In this document: one piece after another, positions 17,913 through 26,238 of the stretch
Layout: every line of letters begins with the position of its first letter
Position numbering within the stretch: the first letter of the stretch is position 1
Assembly (NCBI GenBank): GCA_938030095.1
Contig: CALHGK010000009.1
Location: 19,619 to 83,618, forward strand
Length of the DNA: 64,000 nt
Direction: 5' to 3'
Origin: an uncultured Candidatus Saccharibacteria bacterium
GTDB taxonomy: Bacteria; Patescibacteriota; Saccharimonadia; Saccharimonadales; Saccharimonadaceae
Position numbers and translations under genes: made by a program
Notes under the pieces: generated by a model
Told to the model about the DNA's origin: nothing
The model's input: the letters and a program-made list of their open reading frames with translations, nothing else
Databases searched by the model: none

Positions 17913-18030
17913 GGGCTCCTAGCCCACCGAGCATAGCTCACTAGAATCATCTCAATCTGATCGCAGTGCCTGTAGCGCACTCTCGGGTTGAGATATATCC
18001 GGGTTCAGTTTGAGTATGGTTGGTGGGCTA
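17913..18030 (+). ncRNA. Structured 3' trailer RNA candidate
   Basis: TAGCCCACC (17920-17928) pairs with GGTGGGCTA (18022-18030) and encloses ATCTCAA/TTGAGAT and AGTGC/GCACT stems. The 5' arm can instead pair with GGGCT directly upstream, so two exclusive folds are possible. It lies between the small ORF and its terminator. Confidence 0.45.
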
Positions 18031-18068
18031 TGTTCTTGGCACATTTGCTTTTCTGTTCTTGCATCAAG

Positions 18069-18110
18069 AAGCGACCACTATGAGAGAGTGGCCGCTTGTT
18101 TGTTGTTGCA
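18069..18110 (+). terminator. Terminator of the small membrane protein transcript
   Basis: AAGCG-A-CCACT pairs with AGTGG-C-CGCTT around a 7-base loop, followed by GTTTGTTGTTG. Confidence 0.7.
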
Positions 18111-18153
18111 AAAGAAGGGTTGAGATATACCTGCGCGCTGGGGCGAGTGGGCT

Positions 18154-20004
18154 CTACCACCCACCGCCGCCACCGCCGCCACCGCCGCCGCCGGAGAAGC
18201 CACCACCAGTTGAGCCACCACTCGATGACGAGAAGTCACTCGAACCCACAGAGGTAGAGCTCGACAAGCTACTCATACTCGAGACAAACATTGCTGCATT
18301 GAAAGCACCTTGGCCAGTATACCAATTGGGCTGAGTGCCTACTTCCTCATAGTACTGCCCCAGCTGCTGGCTCCACTGCTTCTCTTGACCAAAGAGCACA
18401 GCATAGGGCAAGACCCGCTCGTAGAGTTTGACGAGCTGAGCGTGGTCACCAATATCAACCTTCTCAGCAGTCTCAGGGCTCTGCAGCAGGCGTAGACGGT
18501 CAGCCTCGGCGTAGCGGATATACATCTTGAGCCCCAGTAGGTAGCGGCGCAATGCCAGCCCTTTGTCCGATAGTGGCTTAGCAAAGCCCAGCTTACCAAT
18601 GATAATCACAATAAAGACCCCTGGGAAGAAGAGGAATTGCAGCCCGCTGAGGAACGGCACAAACATCGTGGCTGCACACAGCAGCAGCACTAGCGTGCCC
18701 AACACACTCGCAAGGATACGGAAGCCCCGTGTACCCTTCCGGCTTGTGTCGCGCAGCTTGTATGTGTGGTCGATGAGCTCATCGAGCTTCTTGGCATTAT
18801 CACTCAGGCGGAAGGCGTAGGAGGTATTGTTGCGCAGCGTCTTGAGGTTGATGCGCTCGCCCACCGCAGGCAAATGGCCGAAGATATCGCCCAGGATCTC
18901 TTGCTCCTCGGGGTGGAGGCTGCTCACATCTTTGACAACCTCGAGCTTGTACTGCGCCCGCGAGAAGAACGTCTTGGGCTTGACCTCAATCAAACGAATG
19001 TAGTGCCGCACCGCCCAGTCGATCATCTGCGCTGCCATAGCTGAGCCCTTCACCATCCGGAATGGCCGCACGATCTCCGCTGCTGTTGTCACACTTGTGC
19101 TCGGTGGTGGCAGGTATTCTGGCACAATCGTCCCTAGCTCCTTGCTCCGGCCAATTGCCCGCTGATAGAGCCAATACACCACACTCGAGACAAGCCCCAG
19201 CACTAGCATACTCACAAAGAATATGAGTGGGAGAAGTGCCTCCAGCCGCTCTTGAAACACCTCCCCCGGCGTCTTCTTATACTCCGCAAAGGTGCCTTGC
19301 GGGAAGCCCACTGCCAGTGTCATGCCAGCATATGGCGCAAGGTAGCCCACCGAGGCAGTTATGGTGTCGACGCTTGGTGACGTGACGGTGCAGGTGGTGC
19401 GACTCCCTTGCTTGCCAGTGTAGCATTGCGGCGTCGTCCGGCTGATGGCGGCAAGCTCGGGGCTTAGCTTGAGCGTGGCGGTGGCATTGCTAATAGGCAC
19501 GCGCCACGATGTGCCAATCACATCCCAGTAGAATTCATTCTTTTGCGTGTCGCCGTAGTTCCACGTCACATCGCGCTGGGTATAGGTAATGACGTATGTC
19601 TTGCTGCCCGAGACGTAGGTATCTTTGTTGCCAATGCGCAGGGTGTTGCCCGACCAACTATATTCATAATCCTTACCATGCTCATCCTGCACCGAGCCAA
19701 GCGCAAAGCTCGTGTGGTGACCCTTGTACTGCGTAACGAACTCTGGTGCCAGGCCATGGTTCTGCTCTGGCGGGAAGTTCGCTGTAATAGTGAGCTTTGT
19801 CTTGAGGGTGGAGCGCTTCTCGCTATCGCGCCCGAGCTCCATATCAACCGCATATTTGGTAATGGTGAAATTATCTTTACTACTACTGCTCGATGATGAA
19901 TAGGCTCGTACCGATGTATCGGCCTGCATTGGCACTGCCCCGAGCGCGGTGCCCAGCAGCACCAAGCAGACACCGATTGCAGATATCACGCGTGTCATTC
20001 TCAT
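18154..20004 (-). CDS. DUF2207 membrane protein with poly-glycine tail
   Basis: A 616-residue protein of the DUF2207 type. It has a signal peptide (about 1-28, MRMTRVISAIGVCLVLLG), an extracytoplasmic beta-rich domain (about 35-240), a membrane helix (about 255-280), a cytoplasmic region, two more helices (about 435-480) and a C-terminal Ser/Gly tail ending in eleven Gly and a Trp, typical for the family. The function of the family is unknown. The ATG at 20004 is preferred over upstream ATGs because TTGACA, 17 bases, CACAAT ends 6 bases before it, predicting a leaderless message. Confidence 0.85.
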   Translation of the reverse strand: MRMTRVISAIGVCLVLLGTALGAVPMQADTSVRAYSSSSSSSKDNFTITKYAVDMELGRDSEKRSTLKTKLTITANFPPEQNHGLAPEFVTQYKGHHTSFALGSVQDEHGKDYEYSWSGNTLRIGNKDTYVSGSKTYVITYTQRDVTWNYGDTQKNEFYWDVIGTSWRVPISNATATLKLSPELAAISRTTPQCYTGKQGSRTTCTVTSPSVDTITASVGYLAPYAGMTLAVGFPQGTFAEYKKTPGEVFQERLEALLPLIFFVSMLVLGLVSSVVYWLYQRAIGRSKELGTIVPEYLPPPSTSVTTAAEIVRPFRMVKGSAMAAQMIDWAVRHYIRLIEVKPKTFFSRAQYKLEVVKDVSSLHPEEQEILGDIFGHLPAVGERINLKTLRNNTSYAFRLSDNAKKLDELIDHTYKLRDTSRKGTRGFRILASVLGTLVLLLCAATMFVPFLSGLQFLFFPGVFIVIIIGKLGFAKPLSDKGLALRRYLLGLKMYIRYAEADRLRLLQSPETAEKVDIGDHAQLVKLYERVLPYAVLFGQEKQWSQQLGQYYEEVGTQPNWYTGQGAFNAAMFVSSMSSLSSSTSVGSSDFSSSSGGSTGGGFSGGGGGGGGGGGW

Positions 20005-20010
20005 ACATCG

Positions 20011-20039
20011 ATTGTGCGCCATGCAGCACAGAATGTCAA
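20011..20039 (-). promoter_or_regulatory. Promoter of the DUF2207 gene (predicted leaderless)
   Basis: The minus strand reads TTGACA, 17 bases, CACAAT, 6 bases, ATG. The consensus -35 makes this the clearest leaderless promoter in the window. Confidence 0.7.
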
Positions 20040-20357
20040 ACGCGAGCATCGCTCAAGGATCACTGGTCTATGTAGCGCCTAGACCCTGCAACTTACCGCA
20101 GCCTGCTATACTGTCCTGTCGATGAAATATTTGCTAGGATCAACCTCTCGTCAGTCTCGGCCCACCAGCGCCAAGGCCAAAAATTGGCTGCCACCAACTA
20201 GTCTATTCATTCTCAAATATCCTCACTAATCACTTCCTCTTACCTCTGTTAATCTCTGTTCAAGCTATACCGCTTATGCTGTGATATTGCAAATGGTTAT
20301 GCTATACTCACAGGCAATACCCAACGACTAATCGGCGAGGTGAGGAGTATAGCAGGA

Positions 20358-22709
20358 GTGAGACGATATTGGACGCATTTCCGATTTGCAAGTGTGGCAG
20401 CAGTGGTAGTGCTAGGAGTTAGCTTTATGCAGCTACGTCAGGTGGCAATGGCCGAGCCCGCCACGAATTCTGGCTCTAACTCATCCACCAAAAAAGACGA
20501 TAAGCCCGACATCTGCGACCCCAACACGATGCGCTTCAAGACTACAGCGCTGAGCTCCCCCACCGACAAAGCCCGCGCTGCCAAGGCCCTCGCCAACCTC
20601 CGCGGCCTCATGCAGCCCATCCGCAACGCTGGCGATGGCAGCACCATCACCGCTGCCAAGCAATACGGCACGGACTACACTGGCGAGATAAAGGGCTCAT
20701 TCCAGCTCAAGAACAGTGGTAGCTATGCCACTGGCAACCCCACGCCCCTCTCCGTCACCTCGCCATCATCGGTGCCAGGCACCTACCGCGGCAAAGTCTC
20801 GGGCAAAGCGCCCACCGGTGGCAGCCGCGTCGTTAAAGCCTTCCGCGCTACTGATGCCGAGTATGAGCAAGGCAAGGTTACCCCTGCTCAGGTGCAGGGC
20901 GACGGTAGCTGGACGCTCGACCTCTCGCCAGTCGATGGCAGCATAGGCGGCGAGTGGCGCTTCCGTCTCTACGACGCCAGTAGCGGCCAACCCCTCGGCG
21001 AGAGCTGGCCACGCGTCACGGAGTACCAAAATGTCGAGATCCAATCCTACGTGATTACCGACCAAACCTACCTCGTTGCCAAGCAAGCCGCCAACACGAA
21101 TAACACCTTTAGCTTCCCCGGTACCGAGAAGGGCCACAAGATGCTGCGTCTGGTGGATACGCGCAGCAACAAGATCCTCGCTGAGTACTTCCAGCCACAG
21201 CTAGCGGGGCTGATCCGCTCGTACGAGTTCTCGCCTGGCCAAGATGGCTACGGCACACACCGAGTGCATTATTCATTTATGTACGATCAGTCGCTCGCGC
21301 TGCTCGTGGCGGTTGGTGCGGGCGATAAAGCAATGGCAGACCAGCTCGTCAATGGCTTCAAGACTATCCAGGTCAAGTCCGGTCGGTCGCGCGGGGCCTT
21401 CCCCTCTAGCGCCCACCAGCTCGACCCCAGCAACCAGCAGGCGCGCTACTACACTGGCGGTGTCGCCTTCGTCCTCTACGCGCTCATCCGCTACCAAGAG
21501 AAGTTTGGCGATATCAATGGCGTCAGTAGCATGGTGCGCTCTGCCTTGGCTTGGGTCAAGACCAAGAAAAGTACATCCGGCCCCGGTGCTGGCCTCTACC
21601 GCGGCGGTACAAATATCAATGACGATGACAACAACAAGCAGTTCGAGATCGCCTGGCACTCCACCGAGCATAATACCGACCTCTGGCACGTGTATGAGCG
21701 AGCCTCGCAAGTCTATGGCGACGCCAGCTACCGCCAAGAGGCCGACAGCCTGGCCAAAGTCATTATGGAGAAACTATGGAACAAAGCCGAGAACCGCTTC
21801 GACCAAGGGCTCGACGACCACGCCAAAGCGCTGGACACCTCCAGCTGGGGCTCTATCTTCCTCAACGCAATTGGTGAGTACGACAAAGCCAAAGTCTCGC
21901 TAGCCTACACACGCAACTTTGCCATGAGCCGCGCCGGGTCTCAGGGCTACACTCCATACCTGACTGGCACGTACACCCCCACCGTCTGGTTTGAAGGGAC
22001 ATTCGGCGTCACGCAGGCCTACAACGTCGCAGGCAACAAAGACGAAGTTGCTGCCAGTGCCCAGCGAACGTACCCATCTCAGGGAGCTAACGGTGCTTGG
22101 CCGTACGTCACCAATGTCGACGAAGCCAACCAAATGACCAATGCATACTCCGTGGCCTCGACCGCTTGGTATTTGCTGGCTACTGCCTACCCCGACGCCA
22201 TTTGGTCGGAATGCCGCACCGACAAAAAACCCGACGAGAAAAAACAGCCGCCAATGGTGCGCCACATCGGCAAGGTCACCCTAGACAAGTTCCTCGCCGG
22301 CGAAGACAAACCGCTGTGGGTCTTCATCCTTATATCACTGCTCGCTCTCTTGGTTGGTATTGCCGCGCTCATCCTCTACCTCATCCGGCGTTATCGCGCC
22401 AAGAATACTGCCACGACACAGCTGGGTAGCAAAGACAATAACACCCCTCCTGGTGGGCCACCAAGCCCGAGTGGTGGTAGCGGTACGCCTCCTCCACCAA
22501 GCAGTTCGTCAGCCCTAAGTAGCCCATCAGCCAGCGACCTAGGTGGCCTCGCAATGAGCGCCCCACCGCGCACCACTCCGCCGCCGCACCGCTCTAGTGT
22601 ATCACCTAGCCGCGGCACCTCCATCGCCGTCCAGAGCGGCACCTCGCACCATGCATCACCGCGACCCGCGCCAAGCAGCCCACCACGACCACCAAGTGTA
22701 TCGGGTTAG
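20358..22709 (+). CDS. Membrane-anchored alpha/alpha-toroid protein, glycosidase-like
   Basis: A 783-residue protein. An N-terminal signal or anchor helix (about 10-33) is followed by an external region of about 600 residues. Residues about 300-620 show repeated helix pairs of a six-hairpin glycosidase fold (FMYDQSLALLVAVGAGDKAM, YYTGGVAFVLYALIRYQEKF, WHSTEHNTDLWHVYERA, VWFEGTFGVTQAYN). A membrane helix (about 650-678) and a cytoplasmic Pro/Ser/Gly-rich tail end the protein. The GTG at 20358 is chosen because GAGGAG lies 10 bases before it; a GTG at 20340 is possible. It probably cleaves or binds a surface polysaccharide; substrate and catalytic residues are not identified. Confidence 0.78.
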   Translation: MRRYWTHFRFASVAAVVVLGVSFMQLRQVAMAEPATNSGSNSSTKKDDKPDICDPNTMRFKTTALSSPTDKARAAKALANLRGLMQPIRNAGDGSTITAAKQYGTDYTGEIKGSFQLKNSGSYATGNPTPLSVTSPSSVPGTYRGKVSGKAPTGGSRVVKAFRATDAEYEQGKVTPAQVQGDGSWTLDLSPVDGSIGGEWRFRLYDASSGQPLGESWPRVTEYQNVEIQSYVITDQTYLVAKQAANTNNTFSFPGTEKGHKMLRLVDTRSNKILAEYFQPQLAGLIRSYEFSPGQDGYGTHRVHYSFMYDQSLALLVAVGAGDKAMADQLVNGFKTIQVKSGRSRGAFPSSAHQLDPSNQQARYYTGGVAFVLYALIRYQEKFGDINGVSSMVRSALAWVKTKKSTSGPGAGLYRGGTNINDDDNNKQFEIAWHSTEHNTDLWHVYERASQVYGDASYRQEADSLAKVIMEKLWNKAENRFDQGLDDHAKALDTSSWGSIFLNAIGEYDKAKVSLAYTRNFAMSRAGSQGYTPYLTGTYTPTVWFEGTFGVTQAYNVAGNKDEVAASAQRTYPSQGANGAWPYVTNVDEANQMTNAYSVASTAWYLLATAYPDAIWSECRTDKKPDEKKQPPMVRHIGKVTLDKFLAGEDKPLWVFILISLLALLVGIAALILYLIRRYRAKNTATTQLGSKDNNTPPGGPPSPSGGSGTPPPPSSSSALSSPSASDLGGLAMSAPPRTTPPPHRSSVSPSRGTSIAVQSGTSHHASPRPAPSSPPRPPSVSG

Positions 22710-22729
22710 CTCACAGCGATGAGCGTGCA

Positions 22730-22762
22730 AAAACCACCAGATCTTGCTGGTGGTTTTGTTTT
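22730..22762 (+). terminator. Terminator of the toroid protein gene
   Basis: AAAACCACCAG pairs perfectly with CTGGTGGTTTT, followed by GTTTT, 20 bases after the stop. Confidence 0.8.
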
Positions 22763-23098
22763 GCGTAAACGGGCTCTCGTGACCATACTGCGGCAGTCTA
22801 TAGTCTCCCCTTCTAGCATTTCTCTGCTCACACTGCACGCGCTAGCTTTTGCATTGCAGCAAGGATGTTTTTGTATTCATCACGCGCATTAGCAATCAGA
22901 CCTTACCAATTATCGCTTGAGCCAGATTCAGCCCAAAATAATGAGCGTTTTGCTATTTCTGTGCTTATATCATAGCTAACACGCTTATTGTACAAATCGT
23001 GCGATGGTACACAACTAGCCTATCTATGTGCTATTGCAATCCCACACTCACCTCGCACGAGTATAGTATGCGAGGTGCTAATAGCCCCAGCTACCGCT
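22763..23098. other. Intergenic stretch without a recognised gene
   Basis: About 335 bases between two converging genes. I see no ORF with a ribosome site and no tRNA-like cloverleaf or strong hairpin. Confidence 0.5.
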
Positions 23099-24604
23099 CT
23101 AATCCAGCTTCACCCCTGGGTACACCGCCCGGGTGGTTTCGTCGATGTCGCTTTTGAGCTGTGGGAATGGCACACCTTCGCGCGCCGTGACGCCTTCAAA
23201 GATCCAAAAGACGCGCTCGCTAAAGCCCCAGCCACAGGCCGGCGGCATGCCGTATTCCAGCATCTCCACAAAGTCGATATCCAGCATCATGGCCTCCTCG
23301 TCGCCGGCGTCGCGCATCTGCTGCTGCTCCACAAAGCGGTTCAGCTGGTCGATCGGGTCATTCAGCTCACTAAAGCCGTTGCCAAGCTCGCTGCCGGCAA
23401 TCACCGGCTGGAAACGCTCCACCGTCTGCGGGTTATCCGGGTTGGTTTTAGACAGCGGGCTGATGAACTTGGGCGTATTGACCAGCCAGACCGGCCCAGC
23501 CACACCTTTACGGATATTCTTCCACAGTTTATCGATGCCGCGCGGGATGGAATCGGTCTTTTCTACCTCTAGGCCATGTTCTTTCAGCTTAGCAGCGACT
23601 TCCTCGATCGTGGTATTATACACATCAATATGATAATGCTTGTGGATCACCTCGGCATAGTCCCACACCTGCCACTGGCCGCTCATATCGACCTCAAACT
23701 CGCCCAGGGTAAACTGCAGCGTGCCAAAGGTTCGCTCCAGCACATACTTGTACATGTCCTCCATAAAGCGCATGCCCTGCTGCCAGTCCCAATAGGCGGC
23801 GTACCACTCCATGGCGATGTGCTCGGGCAGGTGCTCGTCCGAATAATTCTCGTTGCGAAAGCGCGGGCCAATATCGTAGACCTTCTCGAACCCGGCCCCC
23901 AGCAGGCGCTTAAGCGGCAGCTCGTGGCTAATCCGCAGGTAGAACTGCTGGCCATCCAGCGCATCCATGTGGGTCACAAAGGGGTTGGCATCCGCCCCAC
24001 CGGTGGTGTGCTCCAGCACCGGCACGTTGACCTCAGTAAAGCCATGTTGGTTGAGGTAATCGCGCGTCGCCTGCCAGAACACGCTGCGGCGATAAAAGCG
24101 CTGGCGCACCGCCGGGTTAACATTCATATCCACGTAGCGGCGGCGGAAACGCTCTTCTTTATTCTCCAGCTTTTCGGGCAGTGGCCGCAGGGCTTTAGTC
24201 AGCAAGCGCAGCTCGCGCACCCCCACCGAAATCTCACCCGTCTTCGTCCGCAGCACCGTGCCCGTTGCCTCCACAAAGTCGCCCGTATCAAGCAGCCGCA
24301 GCTGCTTCATACCCAGGATACCGCGCGGGGCGTCGAGCTCGGCCATCGTGTCGCGCTGCAAGTAGAGCTGCACTGCGCCGCTCGCGTCTTGCAGCTTGAT
24401 AAAGGCCAATTTGCCAAAACTGCGGATAGACACCACGCGCCCAGCCACCGTCACCTTCTGGCCAGCCAGTTCGTCGTACTGCATCACCACTGTCGCACAG
24501 TCGTGTGTGCGCTCGGTGTGTGCTGGGTAGGGGTCGATGCCTAGCTCGCGCAAAGCAGTTAATTTTCGTAATCGTTCGTTTCGGTAATCTTGTAATGTCG
24601 CCAT
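23099..24604 (-). CDS. lysS: Lysyl-tRNA synthetase, class II
   Basis: LysRS charges tRNA-Lys. The 501 residues contain an N-terminal OB-fold anticodon domain (about 50-160, VSIRSFGKLAFIKLQDASG), class II motif 2 (GPRFRNENYSDEHLPEH) and the lysine-binding region LPLKRLLGAGFEKVY. Motif 3 is diverged: GWGFSERVFWIF instead of the common GIGIDRL, but it keeps the glycines and the arginine. The start lacks a ribosome site; TATAAT ends 11 bases before the ATG, so the leader is minimal. It stands alone. Confidence 0.95.
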   Translation of the reverse strand: MATLQDYRNERLRKLTALRELGIDPYPAHTERTHDCATVVMQYDELAGQKVTVAGRVVSIRSFGKLAFIKLQDASGAVQLYLQRDTMAELDAPRGILGMKQLRLLDTGDFVEATGTVLRTKTGEISVGVRELRLLTKALRPLPEKLENKEERFRRRYVDMNVNPAVRQRFYRRSVFWQATRDYLNQHGFTEVNVPVLEHTTGGADANPFVTHMDALDGQQFYLRISHELPLKRLLGAGFEKVYDIGPRFRNENYSDEHLPEHIAMEWYAAYWDWQQGMRFMEDMYKYVLERTFGTLQFTLGEFEVDMSGQWQVWDYAEVIHKHYHIDVYNTTIEEVAAKLKEHGLEVEKTDSIPRGIDKLWKNIRKGVAGPVWLVNTPKFISPLSKTNPDNPQTVERFQPVIAGSELGNGFSELNDPIDQLNRFVEQQQMRDAGDEEAMMLDIDFVEMLEYGMPPACGWGFSERVFWIFEGVTAREGVPFPQLKSDIDETTRAVYPGVKLD

Positions 24605-24717
24605 AATTGCTTGCTATTATAGCGGAGAATGGGATGGTTGTCGACTAGAGAGACGGCTTAATGGCTCCACTCTACCAGTTCTTAGAGAAGTGCAATACTT
24701 AGCAGCTCATCTCTCCC

Positions 24718-25377
24718 CTATTTTGATTGCGAAGAAGTAGGTGGCGGTGCACATGCAATTGCTTCTGCACCAGGGCCAGCTGCAGTCATCGAGGCCTGTA
24801 TATCTGTACCCACGCGCCCAGTGCGGGGCGATGTCTGCATATTCGAGCCGCCACTGCCAGTCTCGCTTGGGCCAGTCATAATGGCAATTGGCACCTGCTG
24901 CACCTCACCCTCTACGCCAGATAGGTGGCTGGATGGATACACCAGTGTCGCTTGCGTCCGTTTTTGTGCGCCTGTCGAGAAGTCAATCATCGTAAGCCGC
25001 GTCGTGCTGCCATCAGGGTTTGTGATGGTCGTTTGCGGGTTTTTTGCCGTCACAGATATCTCTTGACGGGTTGTATCGCGGCAATGCGTCTCGCCAGTAG
25101 CCGGGTCGGTCACAAAGGGGTTCTCTGCATACTCCGCCAGCTCACCAGAGGTAGGGTGCGCCACTGCGACCAGGGTTTTCTCGCCATGGTGGTAGTGCTG
25201 ATGGCTAAGATAGCCACCACCAATCAGCGCCGCTGCAGCTACCGTTAGTGCGGTGAGCCGCCGCAGCGCTAAGGGTGTATCGTGCTGAGATTTCGGCTGA
25301 TTATGCTCATGGTTTAGCCAATTATGTGTATGCTTCTTGTGGGAGTAGTGTGCGTGCCGTGGTGTGTATTCATCCAT
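24718..25377 (-). CDS. His-rich membrane-anchored protein, unknown function
   Basis: A 219-residue protein with no known family. The cytoplasmic N-terminus (about 1-33) has eight histidines (RHAHYSHKKHTHNWLNHEHN). One membrane helix (about 40-58) follows, and then an external part begins with HQHYHHGEK. The external domain has two isolated cysteines and a Gly/Ser/Pro-rich end. AAGGAG lies 7 bases before the ATG. The histidine clusters on both sides of the membrane suggest metal binding or sensing, but no transporter fold is present; this is inference. Confidence 0.75.
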   Translation of the reverse strand: MDEYTPRHAHYSHKKHTHNWLNHEHNQPKSQHDTPLALRRLTALTVAAAALIGGGYLSHQHYHHGEKTLVAVAHPTSGELAEYAENPFVTDPATGETHCRDTTRQEISVTAKNPQTTITNPDGSTTRLTMIDFSTGAQKRTQATLVYPSSHLSGVEGEVQQVPIAIMTGPSETGSGGSNMQTSPRTGRVGTDIQASMTAAGPGAEAIACAPPPTSSQSK

Positions 25378-25681
25378 CGTCGGTCTCCTTGGGCTGTTAA
25401 TGGTTGATTACCTATCATAGCATAACATCGCCGATAATGCAATGATGGTGAATTGCTTATGGTTGAGGATGGTTCTTGCACATTGCCCGCAGATTGAGCG
25501 CTATTAGACTAGGCTTTTTGCGTATATATGCGCCTTTCTCATGCCACTCACCATGAGCTTTCTCGCGCCATCAAGCAAATGCAATAGGAGAAAGGCAAAC
25601 GCACACCATAAATAAACCACAAGAGCCAGAGACATGCGCCATGTGCAAATCAACCCCTACCTCTGCCAGTGCTACCAAAAA
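25378..25681. other. Intergenic stretch without a recognised gene
   Basis: About 300 bases between the greA terminator and the His-rich gene. No supported ORF, RNA or repeat was seen. Confidence 0.5.
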
Positions 25682-25703
25682 CCGAGCAGCGCACACTGCT
25701 CGG
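25682..25703 (-). terminator. Terminator of greA
   Basis: CCGAGCAG pairs with CTGCTCGG around 6 bases; the minus-strand tail is TTTTTGG. Confidence 0.8.
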
Positions 25704-25728
25704 CCTAGTATTCATCGTTGAGATACGC

Positions 25729-26187
25729 TTATTGCACCTGCTGGATGGTGTAGGTAATCTCGCCCTTGGGGGTGGTGATTGTCACCTGCTCACCTGCACG
25801 GTGACCCAGCAAGGCTTGGCCAAGCGGCGATTCGTCACTGATCTTGTTCTCCAGCGGATCGGCCTCAACCGGCCCTACCACTGTGTAGGTCTTCTCTAGC
25901 CCAGCGTCTGAGGCGAGGGAGACGGTGCTGCCCAGGTGGATGGCGCCGGTGCTTGGGGCGGTGATTTGCTCGGCATTGAGCAAGATCTCCTCGATTTCGG
26001 CAATGCGCGTCTCTACCACACCTTGCTCTTCGCGTGCGCTGTCGTACTCGGCGTTTTCACTCAGATCGCCGTAGTCGCGAGCCTCAGCAATCTTCTCGGC
26101 AATTTCGCCGCGGCGACCCTTCAGCTCCTCCAGCTCTGCCTCGAGCTCTTGGCGGCCAGTATCAGTAATCTGGTAGGTTTTTTTCAT
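25729..26187 (-). CDS. greA: Transcript cleavage factor GreA
   Basis: GreA rescues backtracked RNA polymerase by stimulating transcript cleavage. The 152 residues have the N-terminal coiled coil with the acidic tip DYGDLSENAEYDSA (residues about 36-49) and the C-terminal FKBP-like domain (SPLGQALLGHRAGEQVTI). Two in-frame ATGs lie upstream; the ATG at 26187 is chosen because AAGGAG is 10 bases before it. The gene follows proS on the same strand with a 51-base gap and ends in a strong terminator, so proS-greA may form one unit. Confidence 0.96.
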   Translation of the reverse strand: MKKTYQITDTGRQELEAELEELKGRRGEIAEKIAEARDYGDLSENAEYDSAREEQGVVETRIAEIEEILLNAEQITAPSTGAIHLGSTVSLASDAGLEKTYTVVGPVEADPLENKISDESPLGQALLGHRAGEQVTITTPKGEITYTIQQVQ

Positions 26188-26238
26188 TATCTTCATACTC
26201 CTTTCTTGCAAAGTCGGTGAGGCATGCCAGGGGCATGG

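Noticed and set aside
23576..24544. 322-codon plus-strand frame inside lysS
   Set aside because: Antisense shadow of lysS without a start signal.
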